Shown: one piece after another, positions 1 through 9,464 of the stretch | How positions within the stretch are numbered: position 1 is the first letter of the stretch | Layout of the letters: each line of letters begins with the position of its first letter | NCBI RefSeq assembly: GCF_037300705.1 | Contig: NZ_CP147776.1 | Span: 2,170,001 to 2,234,000, forward strand | Source of the DNA: Massilia sp. W12 | Lineage (GTDB): Bacteria > Pseudomonadota > Gammaproteobacteria > Burkholderiales > Burkholderiaceae_D | Direction: 5' to 3' | DNA length: 64,000 nucleotides | Program-made: the position numbers and the translations under genes | The notes under the pieces: model-generated | Databases searched by the model: none | The model's input: only the letters and a program-made list of their open reading frames with translations | What the model was told of the DNA's origin: nothing

Positions 1-120
1 GCGATGTGGCTGCTGTTCGCCGCCCTGGGCGCCGCCACCGCCGGCGCGCTGTGGCTGTTTGAACGCAGCTTGCGGCAGGAAGAAGCGCAGACGCAGCAGG
101 CGTGGCGGAAGGCGGCTTAG
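1..120 (+). CDS. C-terminal end of a membrane protein (partial)
   Basis: The first frame is open from the window edge to a TAG stop at 118-120 and gives 39 residues. They begin with a hydrophobic, Ala/Gly/Leu-rich segment of about 19 residues (starting AMWLLFAALGAA), followed by a charged tail (FERSLRQEEAQ...WRKAA). This looks like the last transmembrane helix and cytoplasmic tail of a multi-pass protein, for example an MFS or POT-type transporter, but the family cannot be fixed from so little. The start lies outside the window. It converges with the large gene that follows. Confidence 0.5.
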   Translation, partial: AMWLLFAALGAATAGALWLFERSLRQEEAQTQQAWRKAA

Positions 121-181
121 CGCGGCAAGGCCGGCGTTTGGCCACACCCCTCACAAGGCTGTTTGGCGCCGCGCGCCATTG

Positions 182-216
182 AAAAAAACGGGCAATCCCC
201 CTTCAAAGATTGCCCG
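182..216 (-). terminator. Rho-independent terminator of the Ig-repeat protein gene
   Basis: A perfect 9-bp stem (CGGGCAATC at 189-197 pairing with GATTGCCCG at 208-216) encloses a 10-nt loop. On the minus strand it is followed by seven Ts (182-188). It lies 36 bases beyond the stop of the minus-strand gene ending at 252. Confidence 0.85.
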
Positions 217-251
217 CAAGAGAAACCGCACTGCGCCTTTTGGCGCTTGCC

Positions 252-3200
252 TTAAGTCAGAAAATCCCAGCCGGTCGTGCCCAGTTTGTGATTTGTCATT
301 TCCTCGGCATTGATGAAGCCGTTGGCCACGCCCACCAGGTTCAATTTGCCGGTATCGAGCAAATCTGTCCAGTAAGCCAGGCCGCCGGCTTCGCCTTCCC
401 GCCCAAAGATGGCGCGGTACAGCACCGCCACGTCATGCGCTGACTGGCCAGTCATGGCAAAGCCGCGCGCTAAACCTTCGGCTGTGCCCATCATGCCCAG
501 CGCCAGCTCGCCCAGCGAGTGATTGGCGGCCTGCAAACCGCCCCAATAGCCAAAGCCGCCAACATCGGCCTGACGGCCCAGAATCGAGAGATACAGCCCG
601 GCCACTGTGTTGAGCTCGGCGCGGCTGCTGACGCTGCTGCCGGCGTCGGCAAACTGCAGGCTTTCCACATTCACCAGCTTCACCGTCTGATCCGGCGCAC
701 TCAGATTGCTCACCATCACATAGCCGTCGAATTGCTCAACTTTGTAATTCGCCTTGTTTTGTGAGAAGTAAGCCTTATCGCTGCCGGCGCCGCCGTGCAA
801 CATGGCTTGCTTGCCATCCTCCATGGTCGCGCTTGGCGCGCCATCCAGCGTGGCCAGCAATTGCGGCGTGATCAGGTCATTAAATTGCAAGCCGTCATCG
901 CCATTGCCGGAAAACACCTTGCTGCCGCTGTTGGGCACAATCGAGAAATGCTGTGACGCCGCGTCGCCGGTCAGAATCTGTCCGGCTTTATTGCTGCTGA
1001 CGTGAGCTGCGCCGACCACGGCGGCAAAATCGACTTCGTTTAAGGTGATTTTGCTGTCCGTGGGCAAATTGCGCACATCAATCACCAGCGCGGTGTGTTG
1101 TGCCGTATCGGAGCTGCCATTTAAGGTCAGGCTCTGGCTTGGCGGATTGGCGTTGGCTTGCATGGTCACGGTTTGCACCAGCAGCGGCACATTGGACGGC
1201 AGCAAATTCAGGAAGCTTTGCCCGTTGCCGGTCAAATGGGCCTGATCCGCCGGCGCATTGTTTGGCGTGGTGGCGATAATCGCGGCGATTAAATCTTCCA
1301 GCGAATTGCCGGCGGCTTTGCTTTCGCCGCCGCTGCTGCTTAAGCCAAATCCCAGCGGCACATGGGCGGACAGCAGCGGGCTGTCTTTTGAGCCGACCAG
1401 CGGAATATCCGCCAGCGCGCCATTGCCGGTGTCATCCACGCGGCTGGCGTCCACAATCGGAATTGTGACTTTTGTGCCGGCGCCGCCGCCGGGCAGGGGG
1501 CTTGGGTCGATGTTGACATCCACCCCGTCCACCTTGGTCGGCGGTTGCGCGGCGGCGTCAAACAGATAAGTGGCGCTGACAGGGGTGGCGTGTTGCGGAT
1601 CGCTCAGGCTCAGACTGAGCGAGGCGCTGCCCACCACGCTGGGGGTGAAGGTGGCCGCGGCCAGGGCGGCGTTGATTTGCGCTGCCGTGCCGCTTAATTG
1701 CACCCCGGCGCTATTCGGATCGGCGTCGGTAATATTCTCCAGGCGGCCATTGACGGCGACGATGCTCATGCTCAAGACATCGTTTTCCGCATCGCTGACG
1801 GCTAATTGTCCCAGTGTGCTGCTCTTGCCAAACATCGCCGCCTGACCTTTATCGCCCGGCAGGCCGCTGATTTGCGGGGCGTAATTGGTATCGACGGTGA
1901 TGCTTAAGGTTTGCGTCAGCACATTGCCGGCCAGATCGGTGACTTGCAGCCGCACGCTGTGTGAGCCGGCCCCGGCGCTGGCAGGATCTTTGATGTACAG
2001 CGCGCCATTGCTCAAGGTGAACAGGTCGTTGCCGCTATCGCCCACGCCGCTGGCGAATACATACACAAAGCTGTCATTTTTGGTGGAGTCGGTAGCGCTG
2101 AGATTGCCGACCAGGGAGTTTTTCGCCGCGCCGTCGCTGATCTTGCTGTTGGAAAGCGTAATCGCGCTCGGGCCGACCGGGTCAATGGTGATATTGAGCA
2201 GGGCGCCGGCGTCGCTGATATTGCCGGCCACATCATACTGGCGCGCCATGATGGTGTGCAAACCGGCGGTAAGCTGGCTGGATGTGATGCTCCAATTGCC
2301 GCTGCCATCCGCCGTGCCCGAGCCGAGTACTGTGCTGCCATCGCTGTCATACAGTTTCACCATGCTGTTGGGCATGGCTTTGCCATTGATCAGCGGGGTG
2401 GTGAAATTGGTCAGATTGTCGGCATTCCCGCTATCGCTGCCGAGGTCCAGTGTGGGCGCGCCCAAGGTGGCGGGCGGCGTGACGTCGATTTCCAGATCTA
2501 AGCCTTTGCTGACGCTTGAGACTGTGCCGGCTGGATTGCTTTGTTTCACGCTCAGGCTGTGTTTGCCTTCGGTCAGCTTGCTGCTGGTGATGCTCCAATT
2601 GCCGCTGCCATCCACCACTGTGCTGCCGAGTACGGTCACGCCATCGCTGTCATACAGATTGACAGTGTTGCCTTTTGTGCCCGTGCCTGTGATCAGCGGG
2701 GTTTGCACATTGGTCAGGGCGTCGTTTGGCACGCCGCTGTCGCTGCTCTTATCCAGATTCGGGGTGGCCGGGGTGGTGGGAATGCTGGTGTCAATCTCAA
2801 TGCTCAGCGCGCTGCTGACGGAGGAAACATTGCCGGCGCCATCGGTTTGCTTAACCGTCAAGCTGTGCGAACCGTCATTCAAGCTGCTGCTGGTGATGCT
2901 CCACTTGCCGGAACCATCTGCCGTGGTTGTGCCCAGCAGGGTCGAACCGTCGGTGTCATACAGTTTGACTGTGGCGTTGGCTTCCGATGTGCCGGTGATC
3001 ACCGGCGTATTCACATTTGTCAGGAAGTCGCCCGCTGTGCCGCTGTCGCTGGCTGGCGATAACACTGGCGTGGCCGGCGCATCCGGCGCGCTGGTGTCGA
3101 TCTGCGCCGATAAACTGCTGCTGGCTTTGGAGACATTGCCGGCGGCGTCGCTTTGTTTGACCGTGAGCGTATGCGCGCCATCGCTTAATTTGCTGCTGGT

Positions 3201-6200
3201 GATGCTCCAGTTGCCTGAGCCATCCGCCGTGGTCGTGCCCAGCACGGTGCTGCCATCTGTGTCGTACAGCGTGACAGTGGCGTTCGCTTCGCCTGTGCCG
3301 GTGAAGCTTGGCGTGTTGTTTTTGGTGAGCGCATCGCTCGACGAGAGGCCGGTATCTGTGCCCGCTGTCATCGAGGGCGCGGAAGGGGCGGACGGTGTGC
3401 TGCTGTCGATGGTCAGGCTCAAACCCTTACTTGCGGTGGAGACGGTGCCGGCGGGATTGCTTTGTTTGCTGGTGAGGGTGTGTGCGCCATCGGCTAAGCC
3501 GCTGGTGGTGATGCTCCAATTGCCCTTGCCATCCACTACGGCTGAGCCCAGCAAGGTGGAGCCGTCGGTGTCGTATAAGCTGACAATATTGCCAGCCACC
3601 CCTGTGCCGGTGATCACCGGGGTGGTGATATTGGTGATGTTGTCCGAGGCTGTGCCGCTGTCGCTGCCGGCATCCAATGCCGGCGTGCCGGTTATGCCGG
3701 GGATGCTGGTGTCAATATCCAGCGTCAGCGCGCTGCTGGCGCTGGAGACATTGCCAGCGGTATCGGTTTGTTTTACGGTCAGGCTGTGCGAGCCATCGCT
3801 TAAGGTCGAGCTGGTGATGCTCCATTTGCCGCTGCCGTCCGCCGTGGTCGTGCCCAGCAGGGTTGAGCCGTCGGTGTCATACAGTTTGACCGTGGCGTTG
3901 GCTTCCGATGTGCCGGTGATCACCGGCGTATTCACATTCGTCAGGAAGTCACCGCCTGTGCCGCTGTCGCTGGCCAGCGACAATTCCGGGGTGGCGGGCG
4001 CGGTCGGCGCGGTGGTGTCAATTTCCACCGCCAGGCTGCTGCCGGCTTTGCTGACGTTGCCAGCCGCGTCGCTCTGTTTGACGGTGAGGGTGTGCGAACC
4101 TTCGCTCATCTTGCTGCTGCTGATGCTCCATTTACCGCTGCCATCCGCCGTGGTCGTGCCCAGCACGGTGCTGCCATCTGTGTCGTACAGCGTGACTGTG
4201 GCGTTGGCTTCGCCTGTGCCGGTGAAGGTTGGCGTGGTGTTTTTGGTGATCGCGTCGCTCGACGAGACGCCGGAATCTGTGCCGGCGCTCATCGACGGTG
4301 CGGAAGGGGCGGATGGTGCGCTGCTGTCAATGGTCAGGGCAAAGCTCTTGCTGGCGCTGGAGGCCGTGCCGGCGGCATTGGTTTGCTTTACCGTCACGGT
4401 ATGCACACCATCCGCCAGGCTGCTGCTGGTAACGCTCCAATTGCCGCTGCCATCCACCACAGCCGTGCCCAGTACGGTCGAGCCGTCGGTGTCGTACAGG
4501 GTGATGGTGTCGCCCACGGCGCCCGTGCCGACCAGGGTGGGCGCGCTGATATTGGTGATGCCATCGCTCAGTGTGCCGCTGTCGCTGCCCGCATCCAATG
4601 CCGGTGTGCCGGGCGTGCCGGGGGTGCTGGTGTCAATATCCAGCGTCAGCGCGCTGCTGGCGCTGGAGACATTGCCGGCCAGATCGGTTTGTTTCACGGT
4701 CAGGCTGTGCGAGCCATCGCTTAAGGTCGAGCTGGTGATGCTCCATTTGCCCGAGCCGTCTGCCGTGGTCGTGCCCAGCAGGGTCGAGCCGTCGGTGTCG
4801 TACAGTTTAACCGTCGCATTCGCTTCCGATGTGCCGGTAATCACTGGCGTGCTGACATTGGTTAAGAAGTCGCCGCTGGTTCCGCTGTCGCTGCCGGGCG
4901 ACAAGACCGGGGTGGCCGGGGCGGAAGGCGCACTGGTGTCGATTTCCACTGCCAGGCTGCTGCTGGCTTTGCTGACATTGCCAGCTGCGTCGCTCTGTTT
5001 GACGGTGAGGGTGTGCGAACCTTCGCTCATTTTGCTGCTGGTGATGCTCCATTTACCGCTGCCATCCGCCGTGGTCGTGCCCAGCACGGTGCTGCCGTCT
5101 GTATCGTATAAGGTGACAGTGGCGTTGGCTTCGCCCGTGCCGGTAAAGACGGGTGTGGTGTTTTTCGTGATCGCATCACTGGATGAAACACCGCTGTCCG
5201 TTCCCGCTGTCATCGACGGTGTGGAGGTGGCGTTTGGCGCGGTGTGGTCAAAGGTGTAAGTTTCACCGCTGGTGTAGCCGCTCAGGATGGCATCGCTTGA
5301 GCCGTTTTTGATGCCGGTGCCGCTGGCGTTCAAGTCCAGGCGCAGGTCGCCATCGCCAGTCAGTGAGTCCACCGTGATGGTGTAAGTCGCGCCGCTGCCG
5401 GTCACATTTGAGACTGCGCCGCTGGCGTTGCCGCTTGGGGTGAGCGTAAAGTCGCTTGCGTCAACTCCTGTCACTGATTCGCTGAACGTGACGGTATAGT
5501 CAACCGAGGTCGCGCTGCCCGGGACGGTGCTGCTGGCGCTGCCGGCGCGCACAATTGACGTCACGCTCGGGCCGCTGGTGACTGTGATGGTGAAAATCTG
5601 AAATGCGCCATTGCCGGCCGCATCGGTTGCGCTCATGTAGATGTGGTATGAGCCTTTGCTTAAATTTTGCGCCGCCAGCAGATTTGAGCCGGACACCGTG
5701 AATTTGCCATTATCCGCATCAATCACCCCATTTCCCACTGCAAAGTCATAGGTGACGCTGGTGATATCGCTTGAATTCAGTGAGGCGATGGTGGCGCCAT
5801 TGGTCGCTTTGCTTTGTTCTATGGACGTGCTGCCCAGCTTGAAACTGGTCGGCCCCACTGTGTCCATGATGTAGGTGAAGTCACTGGAGGCTTTGGAGAC
5901 ATTGCCGGCAGCATCAGTTTGCTTTGTGGTCAGGGTGTGGCTGCCTTCCACCAGCGTGCTGCTGGTGATGCTCCATTTGCCTGCACCATCCACGGTGGCT
6001 GTGCCCAGCACGGTGGCGCCATCCGTGTCGTACAGGCTGACCTTGGCGCCGATTTCTCCTTTGCCGGTGATCACCGGTGTGCCGGAATTGCTGATGCCAT
6101 CGCCCAGCGTGCCGCTGTCGCTGCCAGCCGACACCGCCATCGAAGTCGGCGCATTGGCGGTGGTGTCGATATTCAAGGATAAACCGTTGCTCAGCGGCGA

Positions 6201-6800
6201 GGTGTTGGCCTTGCCATCGGTTTGCGTCGCTTTCAAGGTATGGCTGCCTTCGGACAGCACAGAACTGGTGATGCTCCATTTGCCGGAGCCATCGGCAGTA
6301 GTCGTGCCGAGCAAGGTGGAGCCATCAGTGTCATACAGTTTCACGGTGGCGTTGGCATCTGCCTTCCCGCTGACCAGTGGGGTGGTGTCATTGGTCTGAA
6401 AATCACCCAGTGTGCCGCTGTCGCTGCTTGAATCCAGCGTGGGGGTTGACGGCGCTGAGGGGCCGGGGCGGGGGATGGCGACCACAATCGAGTGTGAAAA
6501 ACTGGCGCTGTCGGCGCCATCTAGTCCCTGAATCGCATTCGCATCATTGCCGGCAGTCGGGTCAGTATAGACAAAATCAATGATGTCGCCCGGCAGCAGG
6601 GTTGTGTTGAGGGCGACGATAATGGTGCGGGCGGTGCTGTTAATGGTAACTCCGGTCACCGTGACATCGGTGCCATTGACCTGGACTTCAAGCGCGTTGA
6701 TTAATGGAGGATTGTCTTCGTCAAGATCTGCACTCATCAAGATCGTGAAAAAAGTTTCACCAATGTATCCGTCTGCGCTGGAATAGGTAGGTTGAGACAT
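252..6800 (-). CDS. Giant Ig-repeat surface protein with RTX-like and DUF4214-type C-terminus
   Basis: The ATG at 6800 is chosen because GGGAG lies just upstream and the protein then starts MSQPTYSSADG (2,182 residues). The open frame extends further upstream but without a good ribosome site. After an N-terminal domain resembling SwmB-like domains, there are 12 bacterial Ig-like modules of about 100 residues, each with LYDTDGST-x-LG and a G-x-W-S-I/V-T motif. A cadherin-like module sits between the second and third. Beyond the Ig array come a second cadherin-like module, an RTX-like stretch (GGAGSDKAYFSQNKANYKVEQ followed by VESLQFADAG) and a DUF4214-like tail (LYLSILGRQAD, YRAIFGREGEAGG). 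There is no Sec signal peptide. Proteins of this build are usually exported by type I secretion and act at the cell surface in adhesion or biofilm. Adhesion is inferred, not shown. It is a single-gene unit downstream of fliR. Confidence 0.8.
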   Translation of the reverse strand: MSQPTYSSADGYIGETFFTILMSADLDEDNPPLINALEVQVNGTDVTVTGVTINSTARTIIVALNTTLLPGDIIDFVYTDPTAGNDANAIQGLDGADSASFSHSIVVAIPRPGPSAPSTPTLDSSSDSGTLGDFQTNDTTPLVSGKADANATVKLYDTDGSTLLGTTTADGSGKWSITSSVLSEGSHTLKATQTDGKANTSPLSNGLSLNIDTTANAPTSMAVSAGSDSGTLGDGISNSGTPVITGKGEIGAKVSLYDTDGATVLGTATVDGAGKWSITSSTLVEGSHTLTTKQTDAAGNVSKASSDFTYIMDTVGPTSFKLGSTSIEQSKATNGATIASLNSSDITSVTYDFAVGNGVIDADNGKFTVSGSNLLAAQNLSKGSYHIYMSATDAAGNGAFQIFTITVTSGPSVTSIVRAGSASSTVPGSATSVDYTVTFSESVTGVDASDFTLTPSGNASGAVSNVTGSGATYTITVDSLTGDGDLRLDLNASGTGIKNGSSDAILSGYTSGETYTFDHTAPNATSTPSMTAGTDSGVSSSDAITKNTTPVFTGTGEANATVTLYDTDGSTVLGTTTADGSGKWSITSSKMSEGSHTLTVKQSDAAGNVSKASSSLAVEIDTSAPSAPATPVLSPGSDSGTSGDFLTNVSTPVITGTSEANATVKLYDTDGSTLLGTTTADGSGKWSITSSTLSDGSHSLTVKQTDLAGNVSSASSALTLDIDTSTPGTPGTPALDAGSDSGTLSDGITNISAPTLVGTGAVGDTITLYDTDGSTVLGTAVVDGSGNWSVTSSSLADGVHTVTVKQTNAAGTASSASKSFALTIDSSAPSAPSAPSMSAGTDSGVSSSDAITKNTTPTFTGTGEANATVTLYDTDGSTVLGTTTADGSGKWSISSSKMSEGSHTLTVKQSDAAGNVSKAGSSLAVEIDTTAPTAPATPELSLASDSGTGGDFLTNVNTPVITGTSEANATVKLYDTDGSTLLGTTTADGSGKWSITSSTLSDGSHSLTVKQTDTAGNVSSASSALTLDIDTSIPGITGTPALDAGSDSGTASDNITNITTPVITGTGVAGNIVSLYDTDGSTLLGSAVVDGKGNWSITTSGLADGAHTLTSKQSNPAGTVSTASKGLSLTIDSSTPSAPSAPSMTAGTDTGLSSSDALTKNNTPSFTGTGEANATVTLYDTDGSTVLGTTTADGSGNWSITSSKLSDGAHTLTVKQSDAAGNVSKASSSLSAQIDTSAPDAPATPVLSPASDSGTAGDFLTNVNTPVITGTSEANATVKLYDTDGSTLLGTTTADGSGKWSITSSSLNDGSHSLTVKQTDGAGNVSSVSSALSIEIDTSIPTTPATPNLDKSSDSGVPNDALTNVQTPLITGTGTKGNTVNLYDSDGVTVLGSTVVDGSGNWSITSSKLTEGKHSLSVKQSNPAGTVSSVSKGLDLEIDVTPPATLGAPTLDLGSDSGNADNLTNFTTPLINGKAMPNSMVKLYDSDGSTVLGSGTADGSGNWSITSSQLTAGLHTIMARQYDVAGNISDAGALLNITIDPVGPSAITLSNSKISDGAAKNSLVGNLSATDSTKNDSFVYVFASGVGDSGNDLFTLSNGALYIKDPASAGAGSHSVRLQVTDLAGNVLTQTLSITVDTNYAPQISGLPGDKGQAAMFGKSSTLGQLAVSDAENDVLSMSIVAVNGRLENITDADPNSAGVQLSGTAAQINAALAAATFTPSVVGSASLSLSLSDPQHATPVSATYLFDAAAQPPTKVDGVDVNIDPSPLPGGGAGTKVTIPIVDASRVDDTGNGALADIPLVGSKDSPLLSAHVPLGFGLSSSGGESKAAGNSLEDLIAAIIATTPNNAPADQAHLTGNGQSFLNLLPSNVPLLVQTVTMQANANPPSQSLTLNGSSDTAQHTALVIDVRNLPTDSKITLNEVDFAAVVGAAHVSSNKAGQILTGDAASQHFSIVPNSGSKVFSGNGDDGLQFNDLITPQLLATLDGAPSATMEDGKQAMLHGGAGSDKAYFSQNKANYKVEQFDGYVMVSNLSAPDQTVKLVNVESLQFADAGSSVSSRAELNTVAGLYLSILGRQADVGGFGYWGGLQAANHSLGELALGMMGTAEGLARGFAMTGQSAHDVAVLYRAIFGREGEAGGLAYWTDLLDTGKLNLVGVANGFINAEEMTNHKLGTTGWDFLT
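2480..5240 (-). repeat. Three-copy 921-bp super-repeat of Ig modules
   Basis: Within the Ig array the modules recur in the order A-B-C three times. A modules carry SSSDA-[IL]-TKN, B modules carry GDFLTNV, and C modules read PALDAGSDSG in the first two sets. The A-module landmark GAYGA occurs at 3340, 4261 and 5182, exactly 921 bp apart. The C-module landmark GTCAATATCC at 3711 and 4632 shows the same spacing. The boundaries given here are approximate. Confidence 0.85.
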
Positions 6801-6862
6801 CGCACGACTCCCGGTTAATTCAAAAAAATAAACCCAAAAAATGGCGCAAGGCATTTGCCTCC

Positions 6863-6878
6863 ATACTCAAGGGAGTAT
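6863..6878. promoter_or_regulatory. 16-bp palindrome upstream of the Ig-repeat gene
   Basis: ATACTCAAGGGAGTAT has perfect 6-bp arms around a 4-nt centre and lies 63 bases upstream of the ATG at 6800, inside the only intergenic region that can hold the promoter. It could be an operator for a dimeric regulator. No regulator is assigned. Confidence 0.3.
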
Positions 6879-6999
6879 AGACCCGGGTATTTGATAAGGT
6901 GAATTTTTTTTTTCGCAAAAAAATCCATTTCAGTCCACAAGAAAGGGACGTGTGTGCGGTTTTGCCGCGCTTGACGGGGACGTAGGCTGGGCGGCCTGT

Positions 7000-7842
7000 T
7001 TATGGCCGCGCAGCCGGCAGCGCCGGGGCCGGGGCCGGCGGGCGTGGCTCTCTTTGTTGCAGTTTGCGCGGGACTTCGCGCGCCTGCTCAAAGCCCTGGT
7101 TGAGCAGGGTTTGCAGCGGCATGCTCAAATACGGCAGGATCAGGGTCAGCATTAAAAAGCCTAAACCCAGGGTGAGCGGGAAGCCGATGCCAAAGATATT
7201 GAGCTGCGGCGCGGCGCGCGTCAAAATGCCTAAAGCGATATTCACCAGCAAGAGCGCACACAGAATCGGCAGCGCCAGTTGCAAACCGGCGGAAAACAGT
7301 TTCGCGCCCCAGTCCGCCAGCAGTTTGAAGCCATATGCTGAGACCGGCTGGTCTGAAATCGGCAGGGTGATAAAGGTCTCGACCACAATTTGTATCATCA
7401 GCAAATGGCCGTCGATGGCTAAAAAACTCAGGGTGGCCAGCAAGGCCAGAAATTGCGCAATGGCGGAGGAGCGTCCCTGCGACTGCGGATCAAAAAAGGT
7501 GGCGAAACCCAGGCCCATGGTCAAGCCTATGCTTTCACCCGCCATTTCCACGGCGGCAAACACGATGCGCATGGATAAACCGATGCCGATGCCGATCAGA
7601 AATTGCTGCGCCAGGATCAGCATGCCGTTGAGTGAGAGCGGATCTTTGATGCTGGCCGGCAGCGGCGGCAGCAGGGGGGCGATGAGCAGGGTCAGCGCCA
7701 GTCCCAGCAGCACCTTGGCGCGCGCCGGAAAGGTGCGGTTGCCCAGCACTGGAGAGGCGGTGATCATGCCCAGGATGCGCACCAGCGGCCAGAGCAGGGC
7801 GGCGATCCAGGCGTACCAATCCTGGCTGTTGATGCTGATCAT
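7000..7842 (-). CDS. fliR: Flagellar export apparatus protein FliR
   Basis: This is a 280-residue multi-pass inner-membrane protein of the flagellar type III export gate, close to the family's usual length of about 260. It begins MISINSQDWYAWIAALLWPLVRILGM and contains the characteristic FPARAKVLLGLALTLLIAP and ARLxM-like hydrophobic segments. The C-terminus has a Pro/Ala/Arg-rich tail (about 20 residues) that is not conserved in the family. FliR forms the export pore with FliP and FliQ. It is the last gene of the fliL-M-N-O-P-Q-R series and starts 9 bases after fliQ. Confidence 0.95.
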   Translation of the reverse strand: MISINSQDWYAWIAALLWPLVRILGMITASPVLGNRTFPARAKVLLGLALTLLIAPLLPPLPASIKDPLSLNGMLILAQQFLIGIGIGLSMRIVFAAVEMAGESIGLTMGLGFATFFDPQSQGRSSAIAQFLALLATLSFLAIDGHLLMIQIVVETFITLPISDQPVSAYGFKLLADWGAKLFSAGLQLALPILCALLLVNIALGILTRAAPQLNIFGIGFPLTLGLGFLMLTLILPYLSMPLQTLLNQGFEQAREVPRKLQQREPRPPAPAPALPAARP

Positions 7843-7851
7843 CTGCGCAAT

Positions 7852-8121
7852 CTATCCGATCAGGCCGGGAATGCCGGTAAATACCTTGCGCATATAGTCC
7901 AGCATGATAGTCAGCATCCAGGGACCGGCTAAGATCATCACCACGAAAATACCCACCAGCTTGGGGATGAAGGAGAGGGTGGCTTCATTGATCTGGGTGG
8001 CGGCCTGGAAGATACTGACTAAGAGGCCGATGAATAAGGCCGTCAACAGCATCGGGGCGCCGACCAGCAGCGTGACTTCCATTGCCTGTCGGCCCATTGC
8101 AACCACGGATTCCGGCGTCAT
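7852..8121 (-). CDS. fliQ: Flagellar export apparatus protein FliQ
   Basis: This 89-residue protein has two transmembrane helices, the standard FliQ size and shape (MTPESVVAMGRQAMEVTLLV..., then LVGIFVVMILAGPWML). It is a component of the FliPQR export gate at the flagellar base. A perfect AGGAGG stands 6 bases upstream of the ATG at 8121. It lies between fliP (10 bp away) and fliR (9 bp away), so co-translation is likely. Confidence 0.97.
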   Translation of the reverse strand: MTPESVVAMGRQAMEVTLLVGAPMLLTALFIGLLVSIFQAATQINEATLSFIPKLVGIFVVMILAGPWMLTIMLDYMRKVFTGIPGLIG

Positions 8122-8131
8122 TTTGCGCCTC

Positions 8132-8890
8132 CTAATAAAAACTCTGCGCCAGGGCGCCGATCAATAATTGCCAGCCATCCACCAGCACAAACAGCATGAG
8201 TTTGAATGGCAGCGAAATCACCGCCGGCGACATCATCATCATACCCATCGCCATCAAGACGCTGGCTACCACCATGTCAATGATTAAAAACGGGATGAAG
8301 ATGGCAAAGCCGATCTGGAACGCGGTCTTCAATTCACTGGTTAAAAATGCCGGCATCAACACTTTCAGCGGCACTTCTTCCGGCCCCTGTAATGAGGGCA
8401 CGCCAGCCAATTTGACAAACAGCGCCAGGTCGGCTTGGCGGGTTTGTTTGAGCATAAAGGTTTTCAGCGGGACCACGCCTTTTTCCAAGGCTTGTTGCAT
8501 AGTGATTTTGTCATCGGCCAGCGGTTTGTAGGCTTCGACATAGATTTTGTCCATTACCGGGCTCATCACAAACAAGGTCAGAAACAGTGAGAGGCCGATA
8601 ATCACCTGGTTGGGCGGGGCGCTTTGTGTGCCTAAGGCTTGCCGCAGCAGAGAAAGCACAATCACGATGCGCACAAAGCTGGTCATCATCAATAACACTG
8701 CCGGCAAAAACGACAGTGATGTCATGAACAGCAGGGTTTGCAGCGAGAGCGAATAGGTTTGCCCGCCGCCCGGCGCCGGCGTGCTGGTGAAGGCCGGCAA
8801 GCCGGCTTGCTGGGCCATGGCGGCGCCGCTGGCCAGCAAGCCGGCGCATAAGAATGGCACGGCGCAAAGGCGTAATTGCTTAGGCGTCAT
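8132..8890 (-). CDS. fliP: Flagellar export apparatus protein FliP
   Basis: This 252-residue FliP forms the core of the flagellar protein export pore. The ATG at 8890 is chosen because it gives a cleavable signal peptide ([19 protein letters not shown]...AMA), as usual for FliP; the longer frame adds a basic sequence without homology. Family motifs are [35 protein letters not shown] and the C-terminal [26 protein letters not shown]. The start overlaps the end of fliO by 11 bases. Confidence 0.95.
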   Translation of the reverse strand: MTPKQLRLCAVPFLCAGLLASGAAMAQQAGLPAFTSTPAPGGGQTYSLSLQTLLFMTSLSFLPAVLLMMTSFVRIVIVLSLLRQALGTQSAPPNQVIIGLSLFLTLFVMSPVMDKIYVEAYKPLADDKITMQQALEKGVVPLKTFMLKQTRQADLALFVKLAGVPSLQGPEEVPLKVLMPAFLTSELKTAFQIGFAIFIPFLIIDMVVASVLMAMGMMMMSPAVISLPFKLMLFVLVDGWQLLIGALAQSFY

Positions 8891-9464
8891 GCTTTTTTTC
8901 CATGAACTGTTTGAGCCAATTGGCGAAATTCTTTTCCCCCGGCGGCAAATTGTCCGCCGGCGCACTTTGGCGCGGCAGGGTGGTCAGCATGCTGACGCGG
9001 CCAGGCGCTGCGCCGATCACAATCCATTGTTCACCCACTTCCAGCACCAGGACGCGTTCACGTCCGCCCAGACTGATGCCGCCGACGATACGCATATGCG
9101 GCCCGCCCTGGATGTGCTGCGGGCCGAAGCGGCGCAAGCCCCAGGCCAGCAGGCCCAGCAGGGCCAACACCACAATCAAAGAGGCGAAGATTTGCAGCAT
9201 GCCGGGGCCGGCGTATGCCGGGGCCGGTTCTTTGGCCGGGGGCGGCAGGGTGACTAAACGTGCGCTGTCATTGGCCGCGCCGGCTGGCGCAGCGGCGCTG
9301 GCGGCGGGCGGCGTGGCGCTGGCCTGACCGGCGCTGGCGGCAGCGGGCGGCGGGGCGCTGGCGGGGTTGGCGAATGCGCCATGTCCGGCCAGCAAAAAAC
9401 ACAGCGTCATGGCGCAACGCAAGCGGGGTGCAGAATGTGGGCGCATGAAAAAAAACCTGCTCAT
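8880..9464 (-). CDS. fliO: Flagellar biosynthesis protein FliO
   Basis: This 194-residue protein has an N-terminal signal-like segment, a long Ala/Pro linker, one transmembrane helix ([22 protein letters not shown]) and a cytoplasmic domain with the FliO-type stretch [28 protein letters not shown]. FliO helps assemble the FliP ring. Its ATG overlaps the fliN stop as ATGA at 9461-9464, indicating translational coupling. The gene is poorly conserved in general, and position supports the call as much as sequence does. Confidence 0.9.
   Translation of the reverse strand: MSRFFFMRPHSAPRLRCAMTLCFLLAGHGAFANPASAPPPAAASAGQASATPPAASAAAPAGAANDSARLVTLPPPAKEPAPAYAGPGMLQIFASLIVVLALLGLLAWGLRRFGPQHIQGGPHMRIVGGISLGGRERVLVLEVGEQWIVIGAAPGRVSMLTTLPRQSAPADNLPPGEKNFANWLKQFMEKKHDA

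Noticed and set aside
1885-5259. 1,124-codon open frame on the plus strand opposite the Ig-repeat gene
   Set aside because: It lies in the antisense frame of a repetitive gene whose repeats lack stop triplets in that frame. The translation is a monotonous V/L/P/S pattern that mirrors the real repeats.
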